A stretch of 21,578 bases of DNA from Candidatus Woesearchaeota archaeon (GCA_014729145.1 WJKL01000041.1:1-21578), one strand, 5' to 3'. Shown: positions 1 through 7,154, numbered from the stretch's first letter. A program made the numbers and translations. The notes: a model not told the origin generated them from the sequence alone.

Positions 1-1323
1 GCCTGCCACTATAAATAAAGAAAGTACAGCTGCTCCGATGCCGTAAGGCCCGATCATATGTCCTGGATCTGTAGAGCTCTGTCTGTAATCCAGCATACAA
101 AACTTCTGCCCGCAGCTTGTAGATTCATCTACAGCACCAAATCCTATATCTCCCATGTTGAACAGATTCATCAGGATAGGGCTTATTCCAATAAGAAAAA
201 AGACTGCAGCTATTACAATGCTTACAATTACAGGATTTATAGATATCTCCTGCCCTGCAAATTTTATCACAATGTTTCTGTATTTTTTGAGTTCAGGGTT
301 TGATTCAGCGATATCTGTATCCCCATACCCAGTTGGTCTTTTTGACAATATGGATTTTCCAAGAAAATAAACCCCTATCGGAAGAGCAACATTGTATAAT
401 GTAGCGATATGGTACCATCTTACCTCTCCAAGAAAATTCACGACCAAAGGAAGGATGACCAAACCTAGGATAGGAAGGATAACACCAAGCATATGGAGCA
501 TAGTTATCGGTGATTTTAGGTTGTGAGCATAGTGGAGCATCTTTTCATATGTTTCTGATAATATCACATCAAGAGATTTGTCCAGAAGTTCAAGCCTTCT
601 TGTTTCAGAAGGTTCATAAAGAGAAGATTCTATCAGATGAAAAGCCTCTATGAATTCTTTATTATATGATCTCCACGTTTCCAGATAGGAATCAAGAGAC
701 TCTTTTACAGAATCATATCTTTGAGTCTCTACATCCCACAAAACTTTTTTAAGATCAAGGGACAAAGGAGGAGCGAGATGATCTGCAGCAAAATTAAGAG
801 CATGTTCTATATTGGATGTGTGTCTCATGAATGTAACAACATAGAAAATACATAATACCATTTGGTTGGACGCTTTCATACGCCAGTTGTTTGCGATAAA
901 GAAAGGCATCTTCATAAGGGGAAATATAAGAATCAGCCCCACTATAAGGAAGAAGAATATAAAGAACATAGACTGAAAAATCATAAAAGATATCAAAGAG
1001 CCCAGCAGAATTGTAACTATCGGAGCAAGAACAGCAAAAGAAATTACGCCCACAGGTGTTGTTTCCAGGTGGGCTGTATTTATCGCTTCCTGCATCTCCT
1101 GTGATTTTTCTTTCCCAGGACCCAATTTAAGAATATTTCCGCTGAAATTACAGGCTTTTTCATAATAGGAAAGCCTTTTTGGGACATATTCCTTTCTGAA
1201 TTGAACATATTCACGTGAAACTATATTTTTTGCAGCCGGCTGAGGAGATATATTCAGCTCTTTTCCTATTTTCTGTTTATACTTCTGCATCAATGCTTCG
1301 ATCTCAGGATTGTTTTTCGGCAT
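1..1323 (-). CDS. TadC/FlaJ-like type II secretion F-domain membrane protein, partial
   Basis: This reading frame is open from an ATG at 1323 to the left edge, giving 441 codons without a stop, so the C-terminus is missing. It should be the integral membrane platform protein on which a secretion ATPase acts in an archaeal pilus or secretion machine. A cytoplasmic N-terminus of about 90 residues is followed by hydrophobic segments at roughly 91-145. A largely helical soluble domain (about 150-290) follows, then more membrane segments (about 300-345 and 375-400), and a last hydrophobic stretch at the edge. This is the layout of the T2SSF family. A loop near residues 405-420 carries two cysteines (SCGQKFC). 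A good Shine-Dalgarno sequence (AGAGGAAAG) precedes the ATG, which lies 27 bases after the ATPase stop, so the two are probably co-transcribed. The family call is from layout and context; which system it serves (pilus, archaellum-like or Tad) is not shown. Confidence 0.75.
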   Translation of the reverse strand, partial: MPKNNPEIEALMQKYKQKIGKELNISPQPAAKNIVSREYVQFRKEYVPKRLSYYEKACNFSGNILKLGPGKEKSQEMQEAINTAHLETTPVGVISFAVLAPIVTILLGSLISFMIFQSMFFIFFFLIVGLILIFPLMKMPFFIANNWRMKASNQMVLCIFYVVTFMRHTSNIEHALNFAADHLAPPLSLDLKKVLWDVETQRYDSVKESLDSYLETWRSYNKEFIEAFHLIESSLYEPSETRRLELLDKSLDVILSETYEKMLHYAHNLKSPITMLHMLGVILPILGLVILPLVVNFLGEVRWYHIATLYNVALPIGVYFLGKSILSKRPTGYGDTDIAESNPELKKYRNIVIKFAGQEISINPVIVSIVIAAVFFLIGISPILMNLFNMGDIGFGAVDESTSCGQKFCMLDYRQSSTDPGHMIGPYGIGAAVLSLFIVAG

Positions 1324-1350
1324 TATCTTTCCTCTTTTTTAAGATGGCAT

Positions 1351-3630
1351 TTATTTTATGTTTTTTTTCTTGATCTCTTTTTTCAGCCAATTTTCCCAAT
1401 TAAAGAATATCTTCTTGCTGTCAAGAGAACCAGTTTCCTGTTTTACTGATTCAGATATCTTGTGAAATATATCGTTTGATAGAATTACGAAAGGAGCTTC
1501 CAAAAGGTCAGGCATCTTCTCTTTTTTACTGTATTCTACAAGGGTTTTCTTTGTTTTTGCTCTAAGCTGAACATTGTCCCATACAGCATCCCAGTTTCCA
1601 GCCCATTCTTTTACATTTCCAGCAATAGCTTTTAATACATCTGAATCTCCATTGATTAGCGCATCTGTCGGGACAAGCTCGTCTTTTTTAGCATCATATT
1701 TCATCAAATCAACAAATCCATTTTCCCTCAAGGGGTCTTTTTCCCAGTCTTTTCTTACCTCTGTTATCCTGGTGACTCTTCGCCATCTTTGCAGGCCGTC
1801 AGGACTTCTAATGGGGTTCGCAACAACAATTATATCTGTTGCCTTAAATGAAGTTCTGGGAACACCTAGATCATTTACAACCCTGTCAAATACACCATAA
1901 GGGGATTCTCCATGGATAGTTCCTGCAACCACATTTGCCATAGCTCCCACCCTCATAGCTTCGTACAAAGCAAGAGCTTCTTTGCTTCTAACTTCTCCAA
2001 TAATCAATGCAGAGTCTCCCAGCCTTAAAGATGTCCTGATACCTTCTGCAGCAGGGACTTCTGCTCCTTTTTTTGCAAGTGCAGACCTTACTTTCATCGA
2101 CTGGATATTATATCCCATATTTCTCAGAGCATCAGATGGCAGCTCCAAAGTATCTTCAACTGTTATTACCCTGTATCTTCTCATTATCTCTACAAGCAGA
2201 GATCCAAGAAGTGAGGTTTTTCCAGCTGACCTTGTTCCAGCGACCAGCATGGTCCTTGTTCCGTCAATTATGAAAGACAACAGACCTGCAGCAAGAGAAT
2301 TTACCATCCCATTCTCTACAAACAAAGGAAGGGTCCATGGCTTATCACGGTGCCTTCTGAAAGCAAAAGCAAGCCCGGAAGGGTTAAGAGGAGGAGCTAT
2401 AGCTCCTATCCTTGCTCTGGCCTGAGGGATGGTTATCTCAGTATCAAGGATTGGATTTGCCTCATCTAAAGGCCTCCCTGAAATCATCCTTAACTTAGAT
2501 GCCCAGGATTCTGCTTCTGGAGGCGTAGGTATTATATTTGTCTTGCAGTCTCCATAATCAGCATGGACAATGAACATAGGGGTTCTGCCCATAGGGCTGT
2601 TGATGGTAATATCCTGCACTTTTGGATCCATCAGAAGAACTTCTATCAAGCCGAAACCAACAGTATATCTAACAAGTATCTCTGTAAGTTCATCGATATC
2701 TTCTTCTTTAAGTCTTGTTTTTCTGTAGTTTGAGAGCTCTTGTATAAGGTCGTGGCCCACATTATAGAATACAGTTCGCATACGTTCAGGATCTACAAAT
2801 TCCTGTTTTTTTGGTTTGTGTTCTGACATTATCTTTCTGGCAAGATCCAGGATTTCATATTTTTCTTCAGAAAGCTTGAATTCAGGAGGGCTCATGTGAT
2901 AAAGGTATTGAACTGTATCAGGAAGCTTGAAAATAGTGATGTCTATATCACTGTCAAGATTATAACTTGTAAGTTCCTCCCCTTCTTCAGGAAAAGAAGC
3001 CATCAATCTGGTGAACATGAAGTCGGGTTTTATAGTTGGCTTGAATATCTTTGAGTAGGCACTTCTATCTCCGAGTTTGTACCCTGGAAGATATGGGTGA
3101 GCTATAGTAATCAATCTTGTCTTGTCCAGTTCTTTGATCAGATAATCCAAGAGGGAGATGTACTTCTTCTGGCATTGGATATACCTTTGATCTACTGATT
3201 TTTCAAGTTCTATGGATTCTTTTCTGTGCTCTCTTTTAAGGGATACATATGCTCCCAAAGGATCCTCTTTTAAAAGCCTAAATATCCAAAGTCTAATCTT
3301 TGAATATCTTGAAGAAAACCATCTTTCACAATCTGCTCCTGAACCGTAATAGGAAAACAGCTCTTTCTGCTTTGTGAATTTTTTGTAAAGCTGTGCAATC
3401 TCAAGCAGCAGCTGTGTTTGATAGAAATCGTATTCATAATCTCTTTTTTGCACAAAAACTATCTTTGTGACAGGGCCGGTCTCCACAAGAATATCAACTG
3501 TCTTGGCCATAACTGTGGCATTGTCTTCTAAGGAAGGAAGGTATGCAAGCTTTTCAGCATCTATCCTAAGTATTGTTTCTTCTCCTTCTCTGATAAGGTT
3601 ATATGAGTATGGTTTGTTTTCTTCAGCCAT
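1351..3630 (-). CDS. TadA/VirB11/FlaI-like secretion ATPase
   Basis: A 759-residue hexameric-type secretion ATPase that should power assembly of a pilus or secretion filament from the cytoplasmic face of the membrane, with the downstream TadC/FlaJ-like protein as partner. The C-terminal half holds the motor: Walker A GTRSAGKT at 465-472, an Asp box (VITVEDTLELP, about 488-498), the Walker B region LIIGEVR (about 542-548) and a His box GTIHGES (about 571-576). The preceding residues (about 300-440) look like the usual N-terminal domain of the family. The first 280 residues are an extra charged, helical region with no motif I recognise, making it longer than typical VirB11 or TadA (about 350-500). 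The ATG overlaps the stop of the upstream ribbon-helix-helix gene (ATGGCTGA), which implies translational coupling. Substrate pilins are not visible in this window. Confidence 0.88.
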   Translation of the reverse strand: MAEENKPYSYNLIREGEETILRIDAEKLAYLPSLEDNATVMAKTVDILVETGPVTKIVFVQKRDYEYDFYQTQLLLEIAQLYKKFTKQKELFSYYGSGADCERWFSSRYSKIRLWIFRLLKEDPLGAYVSLKREHRKESIELEKSVDQRYIQCQKKYISLLDYLIKELDKTRLITIAHPYLPGYKLGDRSAYSKIFKPTIKPDFMFTRLMASFPEEGEELTSYNLDSDIDITIFKLPDTVQYLYHMSPPEFKLSEEKYEILDLARKIMSEHKPKKQEFVDPERMRTVFYNVGHDLIQELSNYRKTRLKEEDIDELTEILVRYTVGFGLIEVLLMDPKVQDITINSPMGRTPMFIVHADYGDCKTNIIPTPPEAESWASKLRMISGRPLDEANPILDTEITIPQARARIGAIAPPLNPSGLAFAFRRHRDKPWTLPLFVENGMVNSLAAGLLSFIIDGTRTMLVAGTRSAGKTSLLGSLLVEIMRRYRVITVEDTLELPSDALRNMGYNIQSMKVRSALAKKGAEVPAAEGIRTSLRLGDSALIIGEVRSKEALALYEAMRVGAMANVVAGTIHGESPYGVFDRVVNDLGVPRTSFKATDIIVVANPIRSPDGLQRWRRVTRITEVRKDWEKDPLRENGFVDLMKYDAKKDELVPTDALINGDSDVLKAIAGNVKEWAGNWDAVWDNVQLRAKTKKTLVEYSKKEKMPDLLEAPFVILSNDIFHKISESVKQETGSLDSKKIFFNWENWLKKEIKKKNIK

Positions 3631-3766
3631 TTTTTTCCTCTTTTAGATTTTCAAGAGCAGTCTCGATAAGATGGGACTTGTTCCTGTATTTTTTTTTGTC
3701 TTTTAGTTCAGAATCTATCCAAGAAATAAGATCTTCATCTATTGTTGCAGATATAGGTTTTTTCAT
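3623..3766 (-). CDS. Ribbon-helix-helix (CopG/Arc-like) small regulator
   Basis: A 47-residue protein starting at the ATG at 3766 (MKKPISATIDEDLISW...) and ending in a TGA at 3625-3623 inside the ATPase start codon region. The pattern is a short strand (PISATIDEDL), a first helix (residues 13-27) and a second helix starting at SHLIETALENLKEE (31-44). That is the minimal ribbon-helix-helix fold of CopG/Arc/MetJ DNA-binding proteins, which bind DNA as dimers through the strand. It heads the ATPase/TadC operon, so it may autoregulate it; the upstream AT tract with repeated TTATAATAT would be the candidate operator. A possible ribosome site (GGAAGGTG) lies about 12 bases before the start. Being only 47 residues, it is easily missed by gene finders. 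Fold assignment is by eye. Confidence 0.72.
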   Translation of the reverse strand: MKKPISATIDEDLISWIDSELKDKKKYRNKSHLIETALENLKEEKNG

Positions 3767-3799
3767 AGCGCAGAGTTACACCTTCCATTTTTGTGCAGG

Positions 3800-3869
3800 A
3801 ATATTATAATATATATCTTATAATATAAAATATTTATAATATTATTTAATATATTTTATAATATAAAAA
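3800..3869. promoter_or_regulatory. AT-only tract with four TTATAATAT iterons (candidate operator)
   Basis: These 70 bases contain only one G/C base (C at 3817). The 9-mer TTATAATAT occurs exactly at 3804, 3818, 3834 and 3856. A perfect palindrome ATATTATAATAT lies at 3801-3812 and ATAATATTAT at 3836-3845. Arms 3818-3833 and 3851-3866 match as an inverted repeat at 15 of 16 positions. The tract sits between the divergent regulator/ATPase operon and the coiled-coil gene, and likely contains the TATA box of the minus-strand operon. Operator function is inferred; repeats of A and T alone arise easily by chance. Confidence 0.5.
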
Positions 3870-3900
3870 GCTTTTCTTTTTAACTGGTGTCTTTGATAAC

Positions 3901-3910
3901 TTTTAAATAC
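3901..3910 (+). promoter_or_regulatory. TATA box of the coiled-coil gene at 3934
   Basis: TTTTAAATAC is a good archaeal TATA box. Its centre is about 29 bases upstream of the ATG at 3934, so transcription would begin at or a few bases before the start codon, giving a nearly leaderless mRNA. Confidence 0.6.
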
Positions 3911-3933
3911 TAGTTAACCATATTTTAATCAAA

Positions 3934-4386
3934 ATGCCGGAAAATCCAGATTCAGCAAATCCAAAGAAAAAAGGAGGTTTTGATCTAGGAGGTCTTTTTG
4001 GAAAGAAAAAAGAAACAGCTACTTCAGGTGCAAATTATGGAAATATTTCTACACAGCTGGGAGAGATATCAAGGAGGCTCAGGATCCTTGAAAGCAGGAA
4101 CACAGAATTGAACAGGAAAATAGAATTGATCGAGAAAAACATGCTTGGAGAGAGAAAAAGGTTTAATACAGAATTAAAGACTGTTGATTCAGATGTGCTT
4201 GAGCTGAAAAAAGAGGTCAATGATATGAAAGAAAAGACAGAGATGATGGCAGGGGAATTCAAGAATCTAGCTGCAAAGGAAGATATAGAGGCAGTAAGGA
4301 AGTATGTTGAACTTTGGGAGCCTATCAATTTTGTCACCAGAGAAGAAGTGGAAGAGATAGTTAAAGAGATGGTTGAGAATAAATAA
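3934..4386 (+). CDS. Coiled-coil protein with FGKKK motif, pilus-locus associated
   Basis: A 150-residue soluble protein. Residues 1-30 are polar with a Gly/Lys-rich patch (GGLFGKKKE), and about 40-110 form a long heptad-like coiled coil. The C-terminus (about 113-150) has a conserved-looking end, KYVELWEPINFVTREEVEEI. I do not recognise a named family with certainty. The coiled coil followed by a short conserved tail is weakly reminiscent of archaellum accessory proteins FlaC/D/E, and the gene is divergent from the pilus ATPase operon, so a cytoplasmic accessory role is possible. The next plus-strand gene starts with a related LFGKKKK motif. The start at 3934 fits a TATA box 29 bases upstream. 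Confidence 0.6.
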   Translation: MPENPDSANPKKKGGFDLGGLFGKKKETATSGANYGNISTQLGEISRRLRILESRNTELNRKIELIEKNMLGERKRFNTELKTVDSDVLELKKEVNDMKEKTEMMAGEFKNLAAKEDIEAVRKYVELWEPINFVTREEVEEIVKEMVENK

Positions 4387-4400
4387 ATGATTTTTTATTA

Positions 4401-4421
4401 ACTTTGTTCACAAATAGAAAC
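4401..4421 (+). repeat. 21-bp direct repeat, copy 1
   Basis: Exact 21-base repeat (begins ACTTTGTTCA, ends ATAGAAAC), identical to 4490-4510. This copy lies just after the stop of the 3934 gene and is not followed by a TATA box. Confidence 0.85.
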
Positions 4422-4445
4422 CATGCTAAACATCATGCGTAAAAT

Positions 4446-4458
4446 CAGACTTCGTCTG
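4446..4458 (+). repeat. Short perfect hairpin CAGAC-TTC-GTCTG
   Basis: Five-base-pair stem with a three-base loop between the two 21-bp repeats. No T-run follows, so it is not an obvious terminator. It may be part of the same structured or dispersed element. Confidence 0.5.
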
Positions 4459-4475
4459 GGCATCTCGTTTACCGG

Positions 4476-4510
4476 GTTTATATTTGCTCACTTTGTTCAC
4501 AAATAGAAAC
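4476..4510 (+). repeat. Imperfect stem-loop containing the second 21-bp repeat
   Basis: GTTTATATTTG (4476-4486) pairs with CAAATAGAAAC (4500-4510) at 10 of 11 positions around a 13-base loop. The right arm is the end of the direct repeat and abuts the TATA box at 4511, where a regulator could block or assist initiation. Confidence 0.5.
4490..4510 (+). repeat. 21-bp direct repeat, copy 2
   Basis: Exact copy of 4401-4421, 89 bases downstream, directly followed by TTTTAAATAC. Its last bases fall where the BRE element would be. Confidence 0.85.
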
Positions 4511-4520
4511 TTTTAAATAC
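4511..4520 (+). promoter_or_regulatory. TATA box of the gene at 4555
   Basis: TTTTAAATAC, identical to the box upstream of the 3934 gene. With a 27-base offset, initiation would fall near 4542 and leave a leader of about 13 bases containing AGGGG before the ATG. Confidence 0.6.
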
Positions 4521-4554
4521 ACTGCATAAGATATATAATAAAAAGGGGTTTAAG

Positions 4555-5250
4555 ATGGCTTTGTTTGGAAAAAAGAAAAAAGAAGGAAATTCTGCAGAAG
4601 GAATCCCTACTGATAAGGTTTTGGAGTTAAGACAACAGGGTTATTCTAATGACCAGGTAATACAAAGCCTTCAGCAGGAAGGATATCAATCTTCTCAGAT
4701 ATTTGATGCGATGAGCCAGGCAGATATAAAAGGAGGAGTAGGGGGAGAAGAAAGAGGAAGTCCGCCTGCACCGCCAGGAGGACCTGCGCCGAAATCACAG
4801 CCGATGCCGCCTCCTGAACCCCAGCAGACACAGCAACAATACCAATATCCTCAGCAGCAGCCCTCTTATGAGATGCCCCCTCAACCACAGGGACAGGCTT
4901 TTGACAGGACAGCTATCGAAGAAGTGGCTGAATCTATAATTGACGAAAAATGGGAGGAGCTGATGAAGAATGTTGATAAGATAATCGAATGGAAAGAGGC
5001 AGCAGAATCCCGGATAAATAAGATGGAGCAAAAAATGAAAGATCTGAAGGAAAGATTTGAATCACTGCATTCAGGTGTATTAAGCAAGATATCTGAATAT
5101 GACAAAGGGATAAAAGGGGTAAGCACAGATATAAAAGCTATGGAAGAGGTTTTCAAGAAAACACTTCCAACATTTACAAAGAATGTAAAAGATCTTTCCA
5201 GCCTTGCTAAGAAGATGAAATCTTCAAAATCAAGAAAAAAGAAAAAATAA
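4555..5250 (+). CDS. Proline/glutamine-rich linker protein with N-terminal helical domain and coiled coil
   Basis: A 231-residue soluble protein in three parts. Residues 1-60 begin with MALFGKKKK and hold a small helical domain (DKVLELRQQGYSNDQVIQSL...) that resembles UBA-like three-helix modules. Residues about 65-115 are a low-complexity Pro/Gln/Gly linker. Residues about 120-220 form a helical, coiled-coil C-terminus that ends in a run of lysines. No enzyme motif is seen. The FGKKK start is shared with the protein at 3934, and both lie between pilus-type genes, so I infer a scaffold or adaptor role in the same system. The function is unknown. A GGGG ribosome-site-like sequence precedes the ATG. 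It converges on the membrane-protein operon with 30 bases between stop codons. Confidence 0.6.
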   Translation: MALFGKKKKEGNSAEGIPTDKVLELRQQGYSNDQVIQSLQQEGYQSSQIFDAMSQADIKGGVGGEERGSPPAPPGGPAPKSQPMPPPEPQQTQQQYQYPQQQPSYEMPPQPQGQAFDRTAIEEVAESIIDEKWEELMKNVDKIIEWKEAAESRINKMEQKMKDLKERFESLHSGVLSKISEYDKGIKGVSTDIKAMEEVFKKTLPTFTKNVKDLSSLAKKMKSSKSRKKKK

Positions 5251-5267
5251 TTTCAATAAAATTCTAG

Positions 5268-5273
5268 TTTTTT
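5268..5273 (+). terminator. Oligo-T terminator after the gene at 4555
   Basis: A run of six T on the plus strand 18 bases after the stop codon, within the 30-base convergent gap. Archaeal transcripts often end at such T-runs; no hairpin is seen. Confidence 0.35.
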
Positions 5274-5280
5274 ATCAAGT

Positions 5281-5871
5281 TTAAACTGATTCTTTTGAAA
5301 GCAAAGCTATGGTAAACACAGCTATGAGAATTATCAACGTCAGTCCAAGAATCTTAGGGCTGAAGAAGGTATTATAAAGCTCCTGGCTGAATGCTCTTCC
5401 TTCCCTATCTTCTGCTGGTGCAGCCCCTTCTTCACCTTCTGCAATATCTTTACCATCTATAACACTTTCTGATTCCTGTTCAAGGAATCTCTGCCCATAA
5501 ATATGAGCTATTGAAGAAAGGACTATCACAATACCTATAAAGAAAAGAAGCCACTGTATGTTCTTGTCAGTTCTTATTACTCTTGAAAGATCTTCTTCTG
5601 AGGCCCCCATAAACCTGTATAACAGTACAAGCAGGATAAGGAATATGAAAATCATCACAAACCAAGGTGCTCCCACATTGATTATAGCCAGAACATTCCT
5701 GGAAAGCATGACCATAAATGCAGCAACTATGGCTGCCATGGCATGTAGTGTCTTAGATTCTCCAAGCATCTTTGTCTTTTCAAGTATAGCAAAAACAAGC
5801 ACAAATACAAGGAGTGCAGGGAATATCATAGAAAAATAATTCAAAACCCCGATATCAAGAAAAGTTGCCAT
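5281..5871 (-). CDS. Five-helix membrane protein, paralogue 3 of a tandem trio
   Basis: A 196-residue integral membrane protein, last in a three-gene minus-strand operon. Hydrophobic segments lie at about 12-29, 43-65, 70-87, 105-124 and 174-190. An acidic loop (about 130-165, rich in Glu/Asp) separates the last two segments and is absent from the other two copies. The first segment and what follows (FAILEKTKMLG) match the same region of the two upstream genes, so the three are paralogues. It starts two bases after the stop of the gene before it. I do not recognise the family; position in a pilus-type locus suggests a membrane part of that machine. Confidence 0.65.
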   Translation of the reverse strand: MATFLDIGVLNYFSMIFPALLVFVLVFAILEKTKMLGESKTLHAMAAIVAAFMVMLSRNVLAIINVGAPWFVMIFIFLILLVLLYRFMGASEEDLSRVIRTDKNIQWLLFFIGIVIVLSSIAHIYGQRFLEQESESVIDGKDIAEGEEGAAPAEDREGRAFSQELYNTFFSPKILGLTLIILIAVFTIALLSKESV

Positions 5872-5873
5872 CT

Positions 5874-6443
5874 TTATTTACCTGCGAAGAATTTGCCTAT
5901 CTCTTTAAGGCCTTCTCCTACTTTTTTACTTCCTCCCCCCCCTTCTGATGTGATGAACCATATTATCAGTCCAAATACAAGTATCATAATCGCAAGGGCG
6001 ATTGTTTCTTCACCAAACCAATTATAGAACCATCCTGATTCCCACCATCCAAGGGACCCTCCAAAGATGGCTACAACCGCAATTATAGCCAATATAACAA
6101 AAAACCCTGCAAAATCTTTTCCTGCAAGCTCTACACCAACCAGTCCAGCTAATATCAATAATGTAAGAAAGGCTATAGCAAGCAGAGATATCTGAGGAAG
6201 AACCTCATTTATAATCTCAATAACATCATATCCTGCAGGATATGTTCCCAGTACATGCGGAATAATCACACTTAAAGAAACAACCAATGCTATTATTATA
6301 TTGAAATTTTTCTTGTCCTGTCCAAGTATCTTGGCTTTCTGCAGAACCGCATACATTATAGTAAATATAAGCAAAAAAGGAAGCAGGACATCTGCTATTC
6401 CCATAGATTCAAGCAATTGAATACCTTCTTCAAAAACAGCCAT
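5874..6443 (-). CDS. Five-helix membrane protein, paralogue 2 of a tandem trio
   Basis: A 189-residue membrane protein, the middle gene of the operon. The N-terminus reads FEEGIQLLESMGIADVLLPFL, and the motif YAVLQKAKILG after the first helix aligns with FAILEKTKILG in the gene upstream. There are about five hydrophobic segments, a short loop with several Trp (GGSLGWWESGWFYNW) before the last helix, then a glycine-rich (GGGG) and basic tail that should be cytoplasmic. It starts two bases after the upstream stop, so translation is likely coupled. Function unknown. Confidence 0.65.
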   Translation of the reverse strand: MAVFEEGIQLLESMGIADVLLPFLLIFTIMYAVLQKAKILGQDKKNFNIIIALVVSLSVIIPHVLGTYPAGYDVIEIINEVLPQISLLAIAFLTLLILAGLVGVELAGKDFAGFFVILAIIAVVAIFGGSLGWWESGWFYNWFGEETIALAIMILVFGLIIWFITSEGGGGSKKVGEGLKEIGKFFAGK

Positions 6444-6445
6444 TT

Positions 6446-7009
6446 TTATTTACTCTCGGACGAACTTGAGCCTCCAGGTGATTTTTCTTTTGTGATGAAA
6501 TATATAAACAAGATTACAAATATCAATAATATAAGCGATGCAACCCACTGGCTTTCCCAGTTGTCTGTGAGATAATCCCAGAATGGAGCAAGCCATCCAA
6601 GGGCATTCAGAAAAATAAGGACAATTCCAGTAAACATAATTGTCATAAAGAAAAACCTCCATCTCCCTTCAAGAAATACACCTTCTCCTTCCTTAAAGAA
6701 TGCTCCGACAAGCAGCAGGAACAATACAGCCAGAAGCAGAAGCAAAACAGTATTTGCAATTGCTATGTTGATCACTGAGACAAGTTTTGTGGATGCTACG
6801 ACTAAAAATGCAGATACAAAGGCAACCATAGCATCAAGATTTTTTTTAGTATATTTTTTGCCTTCGATCTCTACTGTTCCAAGTATTTTTGTTTTTTCAA
6901 GTATAGCAAAGACAATAGTGAATACAAGCAGAAACGGAAGAACAACATCATAAATTCCAAGCTTATCAAAGAATCCTATAACACCTCTAAACAAACTCTC
7001 TTCTGCCAT
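6446..7009 (-). CDS. Five-helix membrane protein, paralogue 1 of a tandem trio
   Basis: A 187-residue membrane protein and first gene of the trio. Helices are at about 20-37, 60-83, 84-103, 118-140 and 156-175; the C-terminal tail is short and Ser/Gly-rich. The motif FAILEKTKILG follows helix 1 and recurs in both downstream copies; a Trp-containing loop (WESQW) before the last helix matches the middle copy. The ATG at 7009 is about 26 bases below a TATA element inside an 18-bp palindrome, so the transcript should be leaderless. I do not recognise the family; the sequence suggests a locally duplicated membrane subunit. Confidence 0.65.
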   Translation of the reverse strand: MAEESLFRGVIGFFDKLGIYDVVLPFLLVFTIVFAILEKTKILGTVEIEGKKYTKKNLDAMVAFVSAFLVVASTKLVSVINIAIANTVLLLLLAVLFLLLVGAFFKEGEGVFLEGRWRFFFMTIMFTGIVLIFLNALGWLAPFWDYLTDNWESQWVASLILLIFVILFIYFITKEKSPGGSSSSESK

Positions 7010-7024
7010 AATCTTATTTTTGCT

Positions 7025-7042
7025 AAGTTTATATATAAACTT
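7025..7042 (-). promoter_or_regulatory. Palindromic TATA promoter of the membrane-protein trio
   Basis: AAGTTTATATATAAACTT is a perfect 18-bp palindrome. Read on the minus strand it contains TTTATATA about 26 bases upstream of the ATG at 7009, as expected for a leaderless archaeal promoter. Confidence 0.6.
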
Positions 7043-7097
7043 TTCGATATGTTAGGGGATTTCAAATACATTTATAAACTATTGTTCAATCTATAGC

Positions 7098-7105
7098 TAT
7101 AAATA
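7098..7105 (+). promoter_or_regulatory. Candidate TATA box of the TRAX-HD-DJ-1 operon
   Basis: TATAAATA on the plus strand. With a 27-base offset initiation would fall near 7129, leaving a leader of about 26 bases. TTTATAAA at 7071-7078 is a weaker alternative because it would give a longer leader. Confidence 0.4.
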
Positions 7106-7154
7106 CTGATTTAAAAAACAACAAAAGGCTTTCTTCCAGTCTTTTGAAAAACTG

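Noticed and set aside
1574..2425. Plus-strand open frames (1574-1900, 1982-2425) opposite the ATPase gene
   Set aside because: They lie opposite strong Walker motifs of a real gene, have no ribosome site or promoter, and are composition shadows.
4446..4458. Intrinsic terminator at the CAGAC-TTC-GTCTG hairpin
   Set aside because: No T-run follows on either side; more likely part of the repeat element.
4401..4510. CRISPR array suggested by the 21-bp repeats
   Set aside because: Only two copies, 89 bases apart, no regular spacer length and no cas genes.
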